Part shown: piece after piece, positions 7,859 through 15,915 of the stretch | Numbering within the stretch: the first letter of the stretch is position 1 | How the letters are laid out: every line of letters starts with the position of its first letter | DNA from: Bog-756 sp963753905 | GTDB taxonomy: Bacteria; Actinomycetota; Acidimicrobiia; Acidimicrobiales; RAAP-2 | DNA: 64,000 nt | Assembly: GCA_963753905.1 (NCBI GenBank) | Contig: CAVWDZ010000002.1 | Location: 682,001-746,000, forward strand | Direction: 5' to 3' | Program-made: the position numbers and the translations under genes | Notes under the pieces: model-generated | What the model was told of the DNA's origin: nothing | The model's input: only the letters and a program-made list of their open reading frames with translations | Databases searched by the model: none

Positions 7859-9112
7859 GTGGAGTCAGTTCAAGGTGCGGGAGGGGCGGCCGTCGAGCGC
7901 CATGAGGGCGGCACAGACGGCGAGGAGTTCGGCCTCTTCGACGACGCCGTGGCCGGCGACACGCGTGACCCGTATCCCGAGCTCGCCCAGACACGGCGTG
8001 ATCACCCCGTGCAACGGCTCGACACATCGCTCATGCCCCACGAGGAATCGGCCCCCGTCTTCTTCGTCTATCGCTACGACGACGTGTCCCGAGTGCTGCG
8101 CGACTCCGAAACGTTCTGCTCCGGGCACATCATCGACCTCATTATGGGTCCGGTCATGGGCGAGCACATCATGCTGGGGATGGATGGCCCGAGGCATCGC
8201 CGGTATCGGGCCCTCGTCTCGACGGCGTTCCGCCCGAAGGCCATGGAACGGTGGGAGTCCGAGCTTGCCGACGGCATCATCACTGCCCTCATCGACAAGT
8301 TCGCAGAACGGGGTCGCGCCGAGCTGGTGCGCGAGTTCACTTTCCCTTATCCGACCCAGATCATCGCCGGCATCCTCGGCTTGCCCCGAGAGGATTACAA
8401 ACAGTTCCAGCGCTGGTCCATCGACATCCTCAGCTTCCTGAGCAGGCAGGAGGAGGCCATCGCCGCGTCGCAGCAGGTGAAGGAGTACGTCGCCACGATC
8501 CTCGACGACCGACGCCGCCAGCCCCGCGATGACCTCATCTCCGACCTCGCCCAAGCCGAGATCGACGGTGAGCACCTCAGCGACGAGGAGATCTTCTCAT
8601 TCGTGCGGTTGCTCCTCCCCGCCGGCGTGGAGACCACCTATCGGTCGACGGGCAATCTGCTCCTGACGCTGCTGTCGGACGAGGACCAGCTCGAGGCCGT
8701 GCGCTCCGACCGCAGTCTCATCCCCGAGGCGATCGAGGAGGCGCTGCGCTACGAGACGCCGCTCCTCAACATCACCAGGCTCGCGACCAAGGACACGGAG
8801 ATCGACGGTGTGCCCGTTCCCGCAGGCTCGACGATCATGCTCATGCTGGCTGCTGCCAACCGTGAGGAGACCCGCTATCCCGACCCCGACCGGTTCCAGC
8901 TCGGCCGGGAGGACCCCAAACCCCATATCTCCTTCGGTAACGGGCCCCATCTGTGCCTCGGCATGCATCTGGCCCGCATGGAGATCCGGGTGGCGTTGAA
9001 CCTCCTCTTCGACCGTCTGCCCGACCTGCGACTCGACCCCGACGGCGACGACCCCCACATCCGGGGCCAGGTCTTCCGATCGCCGACGGCGATCCCGGTG
9101 CTCTTCGGCTAG
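7859..9112 (+). CDS. Cytochrome P450
   Basis: A 417-residue soluble bacterial class I P450. The I-helix motif is LLPAGVETTYRS, the ExxR pair is in EALRYETP, and the heme-binding loop is FGNGPHLCLG with the ligand Cys at about residue 366. It should hydroxylate or epoxidise a hydrophobic substrate with electrons from a ferredoxin/reductase, neither of which is encoded nearby. Start GTG at 7859 is supported by AGGGGGA six bases upstream. It is divergent from an SDR and followed by an amidohydrolase and a binding lipoprotein on the same strand. Family certain, substrate unknown; the CYP subfamily cannot be set by eye. Confidence 0.93.
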   Translation: MESVQGAGGAAVERHEGGTDGEEFGLFDDAVAGDTRDPYPELAQTRRDHPVQRLDTSLMPHEESAPVFFVYRYDDVSRVLRDSETFCSGHIIDLIMGPVMGEHIMLGMDGPRHRRYRALVSTAFRPKAMERWESELADGIITALIDKFAERGRAELVREFTFPYPTQIIAGILGLPREDYKQFQRWSIDILSFLSRQEEAIAASQQVKEYVATILDDRRRQPRDDLISDLAQAEIDGEHLSDEEIFSFVRLLLPAGVETTYRSTGNLLLTLLSDEDQLEAVRSDRSLIPEAIEEALRYETPLLNITRLATKDTEIDGVPVPAGSTIMLMLAAANREETRYPDPDRFQLGREDPKPHISFGNGPHLCLGMHLARMEIRVALNLLFDRLPDLRLDPDGDDPHIRGQVFRSPTAIPVLFG

Positions 9113-9283
9113 CGCCGGCGTACCGATGGTCGAATTCATATTCCTCCCGGATGCCGAACAGTCTCGCCCGGAGCGCCGGAAGAGACTTCTGAGCCGGGGC
9201 CTGTTCCCGGTCAGCCCCTACTTGACTCTTGGAGAGGTCCGACACCAGCTCGTCCGGCCTGAGCACACGTGAGGAGTACACCC

Positions 9284-10573
9284 ATGCTGCATATCGACGA
9301 TCTGATCCTCGTATCCGTCGACGACCACGTCGTGGAGCCGCCGGACATGTTCGCGGGACACATCCCGGACAAGTACAGAGACCAGGCGCCGAAGGTGATC
9401 ACCAAACCGGATGGCACCGACGCATGGGTATTCGAGGGCCAGGAGGCGACGAATGTCGGCCTGAATGCAGTAGCGGGCCGTCCTCCTGACGAATACGGCG
9501 TCGAACCGACAAGCTTCAGCGAGATGCGGCCCGGATGCTTCGACATCCACGAACGGATCCGAGACATGAACGCGAACGGTGTGCTCGCGTCGATGAACTT
9601 CCCGTCCTACCCGCAGTTCTGCGGCCAGTACTTCGCTCGCGCCGATGACAAGGATCTCGCCCTTGCGGTGTTGCAGGCATACAACGACTGGCATGTCGAC
9701 GAGTGGTGCGGCACGTATCCGGGGCGAATGATTCCCCTTGCACTACCCCCGATTTGGGATATCGGCCAGATGGCCGCCGAGGTACGACGCGTGTCCCGGA
9801 AAGGGTGCCACGCGGTCACGTTCTCGGAGAACCCCGAGAAGCTCGGTTACCCGTCGATTCACAACGAGCACTGGGATCCATTCTGGAAGGCCTGCAGCGA
9901 CGAGAACATGATCGTTTGCCTCCACATTGGCTCGTCCTCACAGGTGGTCGTGACTTCGATCGAGGCACCTGTGGATACCCTCATCACGTTGCAGCCGATC
10001 AATATCGTGCAGGCCGCCGCCGACCTTGTGTGGTCCCCTCTCCTCCGCAAGTTTCCTGACCTCACCTTTGCCCTGAGCGAAGGTGGCATCGGATGGATCC
10101 CCTACTTCCTCGAGCGAATCGACTCCGTCTACAGGAACCACCGGGCGTGGACGCACCAGGACTTCGGCGACAAGCTCCCCAGCGAGCTGTTCCTCGAACG
10201 CATCGTCACCTGCTTCATCGACGATGCGTTCGGGATCGCCTCACGCGATCGGCTGAATGTCGACATGATCACGTGGGAGTGTGACTACCCGCATTCCGAC
10301 TCCACATGGCCGAGAGGCCCGGAGACGCTGGCCGGCTACCTCGGAGGCGTTTCCGCAAACGACATCGCCAAGATCACGCACGAAAACGCGCTGCGCCTCT
10401 TCTCGTTCGACGCCTTCGTGCACGTGCCCAAACAGGAGGCGACAGTCGGCGCTCTCCGTGCCCAGGCCACCGACGTAGACCTCGGGTACCGCTCATCGGC
10501 CCGACTCAAGAAGGAAGGAACGGAGACCGTGAGTGTGCTGACACTGGTCACCGGACTTCCGTCCGCGAGTTAG
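9284..10573 (+). CDS. Amidohydrolase family 2 (ACMSD-like) metal-dependent hydrolase
   Basis: A 429-residue TIM-barrel amidohydrolase of the ACMSD-like (amidohydrolase 2) class. Visible are the N-terminal VDDHVVEPPDMF, an active-site His in CLHIGSS, LSEGGIGW, and the terminal Asp motif ECDYPHSDSTWP. Members cleave C-C or C-N bonds, for example decarboxylation of aromatic or unsaturated acids. The ATG at 9284 is chosen over 9269 because GAGGAG lies seven bases before it. Two further paralogues lie at 45117 and 50343. The C-terminal 40 residues extend past the barrel and are not recognisable. The next gene begins 34 bp downstream and probably shares its transcript. Confidence 0.85.
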   Translation: MLHIDDLILVSVDDHVVEPPDMFAGHIPDKYRDQAPKVITKPDGTDAWVFEGQEATNVGLNAVAGRPPDEYGVEPTSFSEMRPGCFDIHERIRDMNANGVLASMNFPSYPQFCGQYFARADDKDLALAVLQAYNDWHVDEWCGTYPGRMIPLALPPIWDIGQMAAEVRRVSRKGCHAVTFSENPEKLGYPSIHNEHWDPFWKACSDENMIVCLHIGSSSQVVVTSIEAPVDTLITLQPINIVQAAADLVWSPLLRKFPDLTFALSEGGIGWIPYFLERIDSVYRNHRAWTHQDFGDKLPSELFLERIVTCFIDDAFGIASRDRLNVDMITWECDYPHSDSTWPRGPETLAGYLGGVSANDIAKITHENALRLFSFDAFVHVPKQEATVGALRAQATDVDLGYRSSARLKKEGTETVSVLTLVTGLPSAS

Positions 10574-10607
10574 CAGAATGCTCGGTACCCATAGGAGGAA
10601 GGAGATC

Positions 10608-11849
10608 ATGCGCTGTCGCGGCTTGAAGACATTGTTGGTCGTTGCCGCACTGATCGTGGTTCTGAGCACTGCTTCTTGTTCGGCGTCGTCCCAGGCCTCA
10701 TCTCAGAACTCGCCAGCAGGGTCGCCCCTCACGATCGCCTATGTCAACTCGCTCACTGGGGTAGCAGCGCCGGAGTTCGCCGGCGCACAGGCCGGATTCT
10801 TGGCGAGGATCGATCTTCAGAATTCGATGGGCGGCGTCAACGGGCACAAGCTTGTTCCGCTGGTGCTCGATGACCAGAGCAATCCGAGCACAATTGTGAC
10901 CGCTGTTCAGCTAGCGCTCTCAAAGGGTGTGATCGGCGTCGTCTCGGGCAGCGCACTCTTCTTCCTCGCGGCGAAGTACCCGAACCAGGCAGGTGTTCCG
11001 GTCACCGGCACATTCGCAGACGGCCCAGAGTGGGGTGAACAGCCCTATACGAACATGTTCTCATCCGATCACGGGAGTGTCGATCCCAAGTATCCCGTCA
11101 ATACATTGATCGGTACCTTTCTGAAGCAGCATGGTGGCAAGGTCATCGGAACATACGGTTACAGCGTCTCGCCCATCTCCGTATCAGCCACGATTGGCAC
11201 CGCCCGTTCGTTCCAACTGGCCGGAGGCAAGGTCGGCGTCGTGGACACGACGGTCCCATTCGGTGGGACTGACTTCACGTCGGCGGCGCTCGTCGCCAAA
11301 CAACAGGGAGTGGATACGATCTTTCCCAGCTTGCAGAACAGCTCGAACTACGCTCTCATCACGGCCCTCGAGCAAGCCGGTGTGAAGCTGAAGGCCGCGG
11401 TTTTTGTTACCGGCTATCAGCCTGACGTCATCAAGTCACCTAGCTGGCCTGCACTGCAGGGGGCGTATTTCTTCAGCGTGTTCCGTCCGTTCTCGCTCCC
11501 AAACGCTGGCACGGAGCAGATGGCAGCAGCAATGCAGAAGTACGCCAACTTCAGCAAGACCCAGTTTCCGACCTTCGGGGAGTACGAGGCGTGGGTTGGC
11601 GCAGATCTCATGATTGACGGACTTCTGAAGGCCGGACCCAACCCTACTCACGCGTCGGTTGTGAAGAGCTTGCGTAGCATAACGGCCTACAACGCAAACG
11701 GGCTACTGTCCACGACGATCAATTACTCGACGATATTCGGTCATGATGCGCCGGATTGCGCGTGGCCCCTGCAAGTACACCCCTCGGGTTTCGTCCCTAT
11801 TTCGTCTCAGCCGGTCTGTGGTCATGACGTCCCGGGAACGAGCACCTGA
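10608..11849 (+). CDS. ABC-type branched-chain amino-acid-like substrate-binding lipoprotein (orphan)
   Basis: A 413-residue type-1 binding protein. The N-terminus MRCRGLKTLLVVAALIVVL is a signal peptide followed by STASC, a weak lipobox, then a Ser/Ala/Gln-rich linker. The mature part contains IAYVNSLTGVAAPEF, GGVNGHKL and VLDDQSNPS, typical of LivK-like proteins. The ATG at 10608 is preferred to 10578 because AGGAGGAAGGAG precedes it closely. It is closely related to the protein at 17075 along the whole length (shared DGPEWGEQPYTNMF). No permease or ATPase is encoded in the window, so uptake must use a distant transporter, or the protein delivers ligand to another system. A hairpin follows the stop. 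Confidence 0.87.
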   Translation: MRCRGLKTLLVVAALIVVLSTASCSASSQASSQNSPAGSPLTIAYVNSLTGVAAPEFAGAQAGFLARIDLQNSMGGVNGHKLVPLVLDDQSNPSTIVTAVQLALSKGVIGVVSGSALFFLAAKYPNQAGVPVTGTFADGPEWGEQPYTNMFSSDHGSVDPKYPVNTLIGTFLKQHGGKVIGTYGYSVSPISVSATIGTARSFQLAGGKVGVVDTTVPFGGTDFTSAALVAKQQGVDTIFPSLQNSSNYALITALEQAGVKLKAAVFVTGYQPDVIKSPSWPALQGAYFFSVFRPFSLPNAGTEQMAAAMQKYANFSKTQFPTFGEYEAWVGADLMIDGLLKAGPNPTHASVVKSLRSITAYNANGLLSTTINYSTIFGHDAPDCAWPLQVHPSGFVPISSQPVCGHDVPGTST

Positions 11850-11851
11850 CG

Positions 11852-11871
11852 ATGGGTTGCATTCGACCCAT
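11852..11871 (+). terminator. Hairpin just after the binding-lipoprotein gene
   Basis: ATGGGT, eight-base loop, ACCCAT, starting two bases after the stop codon. There is no T run, so it may be an intrinsic terminator of the weak actinobacterial kind or an mRNA-end stabiliser. Confidence 0.35.
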
Positions 11872-11938
11872 GGTTCATGGGGAGATCCAAGGGTCAGTCA
11901 GCCAGTATCCGGGTGCATAGCCTGTTGACCAGACCTAG

Positions 11939-11953
11939 GAACGATGTTTGATT
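11939..11953 (+). promoter_or_regulatory. Possible fourth copy of the shared element
   Basis: GAACGATGTTTGATT, 24 bp before the start of the mycofactocin-type SDR. It fits the family of elements only with a one-base gap, so this copy is weaker than those at 4514 and 7824. Confidence 0.28.
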
Positions 11954-11977
11954 GTGCCGTCTCAGAAAGGGGATCTC

Positions 11978-12844
11978 ATGACAGATCGGCTTGAGGGAAA
12001 GGTGGCATTCATTACGGGTGCCGCCCGCGGTCAGGGTCGGGCGCACGCCGTACGCATGGCCGAAGAGGGAGCCGACATCATCGCGGTGGACATCTGCCAC
12101 GACATCGACTCGAACCGATACCCGCTGGCGACGTCCGAGGACCTCACGGAGACAGAACGCCTGGTCAAGGAGCGCGGCCGCAGGATCCTCGCCCAGCAGG
12201 CCGACGTGCGCGAACGGGTCGAGCTACGTGATGTGCTTCAGGCCGGTCTCGCCGATTTGGGACGCCTCGACATCGTCGTGGCCAATGCCGGCATCATGCC
12301 GATGACGCCCGCTCCGGCGGATGCCCAGGACTTTGTCGATGCGACCGACGTCGATCTCATTGGCGTGATGAACACCGTCGCTGTGTCACACAGCGACCTG
12401 GCGGACCACGGCTCCATCATCCTCACCGGATCCACGGCTGGCATGATCACCGGCGCCACGACGCATCCTTCGTTCGGCCCGGGTGGCGCCGGCTACCAGT
12501 GGTCGAAGCAGGTGATGCAGCAGTACACCGAGCAGATGGCACTCCACTTGGCCCATCGCTTCATCCGGGTGAATTGCATCCACCCCACCAACTGCAACAC
12601 CCATCTTCTCCACAACAAGGAGTTGTACAAGGTGTTCCGCCCCGATCTGGAGGATCCGACGCGAGAGGACGCCGAGTTGACCTTCCCGTTCTTCCAGGCC
12701 ATGCCGGTCCCATGGGTGGAGCCGGAAGACATCGCCAACCTCGCGGTGTTCCTGGCGTCTGAGGAGTCGAGGTACATCACCGGCCAGCAGATCCGAGTCG
12801 ACGCGGGTTCGCTCCTCAAGTGGGCGGGCGGGATGCCCTCGTAG
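11978..12844 (+). CDS. SDR-family mycofactocin-type oxidoreductase (carveol-dehydrogenase-like)
   Basis: A 288-residue SDR with the sequence style of mycofactocin-dependent dehydrogenases: GKVAFITGAARGQGRAHAV at the N-terminus, then EEGADIIAVDIC and an insert with HDIDSNRYPLATSEDL, which lengthens the protein beyond the usual 250. The catalytic elements are NAGI, the Ser in LTGSTAG and the pair YQWSK. Such enzymes (carveol dehydrogenase is the best known) hold NAD(H) tightly and pass electrons to mycofactocin. The mft biosynthesis genes are not in the window. ATG at 11978 has AAAGGGGA upstream. The context of P450s and an epoxide hydrolase fits oxidation of a secondary alcohol of a terpenoid-like compound. 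Confidence 0.85.
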   Translation: MTDRLEGKVAFITGAARGQGRAHAVRMAEEGADIIAVDICHDIDSNRYPLATSEDLTETERLVKERGRRILAQQADVRERVELRDVLQAGLADLGRLDIVVANAGIMPMTPAPADAQDFVDATDVDLIGVMNTVAVSHSDLADHGSIILTGSTAGMITGATTHPSFGPGGAGYQWSKQVMQQYTEQMALHLAHRFIRVNCIHPTNCNTHLLHNKELYKVFRPDLEDPTREDAELTFPFFQAMPVPWVEPEDIANLAVFLASEESRYITGQQIRVDAGSLLKWAGGMPS

Positions 12845-12898
12845 GCCACGCTCCAGCTTGGGGCAGCGGGGACGTATGCCAGTTGGCTCGGCGGCTCC

Positions 12899-13564
12899 TC
12901 AGCCCTGCCGATGCAGAAAGCCGTGGAGGATGGCCTGGATGAGCTCCTCGACGATCGCGTCCCTCGACGGCTGCTTGGTTCCGAAGTAAGTCGAACGCAA
13001 CGCAGCCATGCCGGCGATCATCGCCACGGTCGAGTAGGCCGCCAGGTCCGGGTGGCTCGACCGCATCCCCCGGATGTCCATGCCCTCGGCGCTGATCTCT
13101 CCGAGCCCCGCGAGTGCCCGCCGGACGTCGGCAATGCCGGCGTCAGCTATCTCCTCCTCGCTCAGAGCCTCCGATGCCAAGAGCGTTACAAGGAGGCCCC
13201 GGTGTTCGACGAGCACGTCGTAGAGCTGTCCGACGAAATGTCGGGCCAGCTCCTCTTCGTCGGTCTCCTCAGGGACGACCGCCCGCCACGTCCGGCCGAA
13301 TTCGTCGACGAAGCTGGTGAAGGGAAGGACTAGAGCTTCGCGGAACAGGGCCGCCTTCGAGCCGAAGTGACGGAAGAGCAAGTGTTCGGTCACGCCGGCA
13401 GCCTCGGCGATTTCACGCGTGGTGGTGCTGCGGTAGTCCTGGCGGGCGAAGAGGTCTCGGGCGGCGTCGAGCAGGAGTCTCCGCGGCGCGCCATGGGGCC
13501 GGCGCGTTGCCTGAGCCGGCGTCTCTGCCGGAGTCTCGTTCTTGGTCGAAGGTCGCTGGGGCAC
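12899..13564 (-). CDS. TetR-family transcriptional regulator
   Basis: A 221-residue TetR repressor. The N-terminal HTH region shows AARDLFARQDYRSTTT, then EIAEAAGVTEHLLFRHFGSK; the C-terminal half is a variable helical ligand domain. The GTG start at 13564 has GAGGAG eight bases upstream. It is divergent from the small membrane protein at 13661 and the AveC-like/P450/SDR operon behind it. An inverted repeat (TAGTG-N2-CACTA) lies between them at 13610-13621, 46 bp from this start, so autoregulation and repression of the divergent operon are likely. Ligand unknown. Confidence 0.9.
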   Translation of the reverse strand: MPQRPSTKNETPAETPAQATRRPHGAPRRLLLDAARDLFARQDYRSTTTREIAEAAGVTEHLLFRHFGSKAALFREALVLPFTSFVDEFGRTWRAVVPEETDEEELARHFVGQLYDVLVEHRGLLVTLLASEALSEEEIADAGIADVRRALAGLGEISAEGMDIRGMRSSHPDLAAYSTVAMIAGMAALRSTYFGTKQPSRDAIVEELIQAILHGFLHRQG

Positions 13565-13609
13565 AGGCGTTCGCTCCTCGAAGCTCGCTCGGCGGTCGAC
13601 AGATTAGGG

Positions 13610-13621
13610 TAGTGTCCACTA
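13610..13621. promoter_or_regulatory. Candidate TetR operator
   Basis: TAGTGTCCACTA: arms TAGTG and CACTA with a two-base centre, midway between the divergent TetR gene and the small membrane gene. Differs from the 16-bp element shared by other local genes, so it is probably specific for this TetR. Confidence 0.5.
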
Positions 13622-13660
13622 TCTAAGCATCTGGTGCTCGCATCGAAGGGGGTCGCGGAC

Positions 13661-13777
13661 GTGGGCGCAGTCATCATGCTGGGCACGCTGTTCGGACTGA
13701 TCGTGCTCATCTTCGTCGTGGTGCTTCGGTTCGACCCGGAAGCACGTCGTGCTCCGAGCCAAGAGCGCCACCGGTGA
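13661..13777 (+). CDS. 38-residue single-pass membrane protein, coupled to AveC-like gene
   Basis: A short frame from GTG at 13661 to TGA at 13775-13777. It encodes 38 residues: a hydrophobic segment of about 17 residues (MLGTLFGLIVLIFVVVL, residues 6-22) followed by an Arg-rich soluble tail (RFDPEARRAPSQERHR). AAGGGGG lies about ten bases before the GTG. The stop overlaps the GTG of the AveC-like gene in a GTGA junction, so the two are translationally coupled. The hydrophobic helix, the upstream operator and the coupling argue that this is a real small subunit or a leader gene, not noise. I recognise no family. Confidence 0.6.
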   Translation: MGAVIMLGTLFGLIVLIFVVVLRFDPEARRAPSQERHR

Positions 13778-14583
13778 GCCATGAGTTGACGCCGTTGCTG
13801 AAGGCGTCCATCGGCTTCGCTTGGGTCGGGGGCTTCGCGTTCGTCGCCATCGGCGTATTCCTCACGTTTAGCCGCCGCCGCCTCCACCCACTCCTGCTCG
13901 TCTGCATTGCGGCGATCTCGATCTCCTGGATCGAGGCGCCGTACGACTGGGCCGTCTTCGCTCAGTTCGCTCCAGCCATCCCCCGCATGCCGTCATGGTG
14001 GCCATTGGACGTGACATGGCGTGGACTGCCTGCGTCGGTGCCCGTCGGCTACATCTCCTACTTCGTGACGCCCGCCCTGATCGGCGCCGCTCTCGGGCGT
14101 TGGCTGAGCTCGAGGTTCCACTGGCGAAGGCCGATCACTCTTCTCACCGTCGGGCTCTTCTTCGGGTTCCTCTGGGCCTTTCTCTTCAACGGGATCCTGG
14201 GTGCCCGGCTCGGCGTCTTTTACTACGGCCGGGTGATCCCCGGGCTTGCGCTGTGGGAGGGGACCAAGCACCAGTACCCGCTCTACGACGCCCTCGCGAT
14301 GGGCGTGATGATGATGGTCTTCACCTACATTCTCGGACGAACGGATCCCGAAGGACGCACCGTCATCGAAGCGTTGGCCGACGCGAGGTCGACGAGCCGT
14401 CTTCGATCAACCGCCCTGTCCATCATGGGTGTCGTCGTCATCGCAAATTTGCTTTACGGCGCGGTCTTCGCTCCCCATCTCACTGCGAAGTTGGAGGGTT
14501 GGGAGACCGCGGGACCCACGGCTCCCTTGTTCCGGGGCGTACCGAACCAGCCCCTCTATGACACCCGTCACCCGGGTCGTTGA
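13774..14583 (+). CDS. AveC-like (spirocyclase family) membrane protein, second copy
   Basis: A 269-residue polytopic membrane protein with about six to seven helices, such as ASIGFAWVGGFAFVAIGVFL at the N-terminus and LLTVGLFFGFLWAFLFNGIL in the middle. Loop features EAPYDWAVFAQF and IPGLALWEGTKHQYPLYDAL are shared in style with the longer protein at 5692 (QDPIMNWAPYAVYN and FGSIFTGHAYQFPLIWESS), so I place both in the AveC-like family. It lacks the N-terminal extension of the other copy. The start GTG at 13774 overlaps the stop of the 38-residue gene, and a P450 begins 22 bp downstream. Probable role: cyclisation, ketal formation or opening, or transport of a cyclic ether or polyketide/terpenoid. 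Reaction unproven. Confidence 0.66.
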   Translation: MSHELTPLLKASIGFAWVGGFAFVAIGVFLTFSRRRLHPLLLVCIAAISISWIEAPYDWAVFAQFAPAIPRMPSWWPLDVTWRGLPASVPVGYISYFVTPALIGAALGRWLSSRFHWRRPITLLTVGLFFGFLWAFLFNGILGARLGVFYYGRVIPGLALWEGTKHQYPLYDALAMGVMMMVFTYILGRTDPEGRTVIEALADARSTSRLRSTALSIMGVVVIANLLYGAVFAPHLTAKLEGWETAGPTAPLFRGVPNQPLYDTRHPGR

Positions 14584-14604
14584 CGGATCGATCAAAGGAC
14601 GCGC

Positions 14605-15825
14605 ATGACCCCGACAAGCCCCGCTGGAACTGTCCACTACGACCCCTACGACGTGGACATCGACTGCGATCCGTACCCGACCTGGCGCCGGCTCCGGGAC
14701 GAAGCTCCGCTCTATCGGAACGAGGCGCTCGGCTTTTACGCGCTGAGCAGGTGGGACGACGTCAAGCCTGCGCTTCTCGAGTGGGATACATATCGCTCCG
14801 GCCACGGCACGGTCCTGGAGATCATCAGCGCCGGCGTCGAGATCCCACCCGGGATCGTCCTTTTCGAGGATCCGCCAATCCACGACGCTCACCGAGCCCT
14901 GCTTGCACGTGTGTTCGCGCCGAGACACATGCTCGATCTCGAACCCCTCGTCCGCAGCTACTGCGTTAGCGCGCTCGACGCGTTGGTCGGACGGGACGAG
15001 TTCGACGTCATCGGCGAGTTCGGTGTGGAGGTCCCGCTTCGGACCATCGGGTTTCTGTTCGGGATCCCCGAGGCCGATCAGCTCGCCTACCGCAAGCGAA
15101 CCGACGAGGCACTCAGCACAGATGGCTCGCCGATCGCCTTCGACCAGTCCTCGTTCGACGGCGTCCTGTCCGTGCTCGCCGACTACGTCGACTGGCGCTC
15201 GCGGAACCCGTCCGACGACCTCATGACCGAGCTGCTGAACGCCGAGGTCGACGAACCCGACGGCTCGCGGCGTCCCCTCGCGCGCGACGAAGTGGTCACC
15301 TACGCCAGCATGGTTGCCGGCGCCGGCAACGAGACCGCAACGCGGCTCATCGGCTTCACGATGCAACTCCTCGCTCACCACCCGAAGCAGCGCCGTCTGC
15401 TCGTCGAGAACCCTTCGCTGATCCCGAACGCTATCGAGGAGATCCTCCGCCTTGAGTCACCCTCCCCGGTCCAGGCGCGGTATGTACAGCACGACGTCGA
15501 GGTGCGGGGGACGATCGTGCCGGAGGGGTCGACGATGCTGCTCCTCAACGGCGCCGCGAACCGGGACGAGCGCCACTTCACGAGACCCGACGAGTTCGAC
15601 GTCCACCGCGATGAGGGATCCCATTTGTCGTTCGGCTTCGGGCTCCACTTCTGCCTCGGAGCTGCCCTGGCCCGGTTGGAGGGAAGGGTGGCCCTTGAGG
15701 AGATTCTCCGAAGGTGGCCGGCGTGGGAGGTTGACGTCGACCAGGGGAAGATGGCCCACACTGCCAGCGTGCGAGGGTGGGGCTACCTCCCGGTCCGACC
15801 CGACGTGACGAGCCACTATGGCTGA
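14605..15825 (+). CDS. Cytochrome P450
   Basis: A 406-residue P450. Key features are AGAGNETATRLIGF in the I helix, the ExxR pair in EEILRLES and the heme loop FGFGLHFCLG with Cys near residue 350. AAAGGA precedes the ATG. It follows the AveC-like gene by 22 bp and precedes an SDR by 91 bp on the same strand, giving a small-TM / AveC-like / P450 / SDR operon under the candidate operator at 13610. It is only distantly similar to the other two P450s in the window, so these are not recent duplicates. No redox partner is encoded nearby. Confidence 0.93.
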   Translation: MTPTSPAGTVHYDPYDVDIDCDPYPTWRRLRDEAPLYRNEALGFYALSRWDDVKPALLEWDTYRSGHGTVLEIISAGVEIPPGIVLFEDPPIHDAHRALLARVFAPRHMLDLEPLVRSYCVSALDALVGRDEFDVIGEFGVEVPLRTIGFLFGIPEADQLAYRKRTDEALSTDGSPIAFDQSSFDGVLSVLADYVDWRSRNPSDDLMTELLNAEVDEPDGSRRPLARDEVVTYASMVAGAGNETATRLIGFTMQLLAHHPKQRRLLVENPSLIPNAIEEILRLESPSPVQARYVQHDVEVRGTIVPEGSTMLLLNGAANRDERHFTRPDEFDVHRDEGSHLSFGFGLHFCLGAALARLEGRVALEEILRRWPAWEVDVDQGKMAHTASVRGWGYLPVRPDVTSHYG

Positions 15826-15915
15826 AGGGACGTCCGGAGAACTCAAGCGTGCGCCGTGCGACCTGGAGAGGCCGTTGATCCTCTCCTGGCACGCCCTGGG
15901 CGCCTGAGCACCCTT

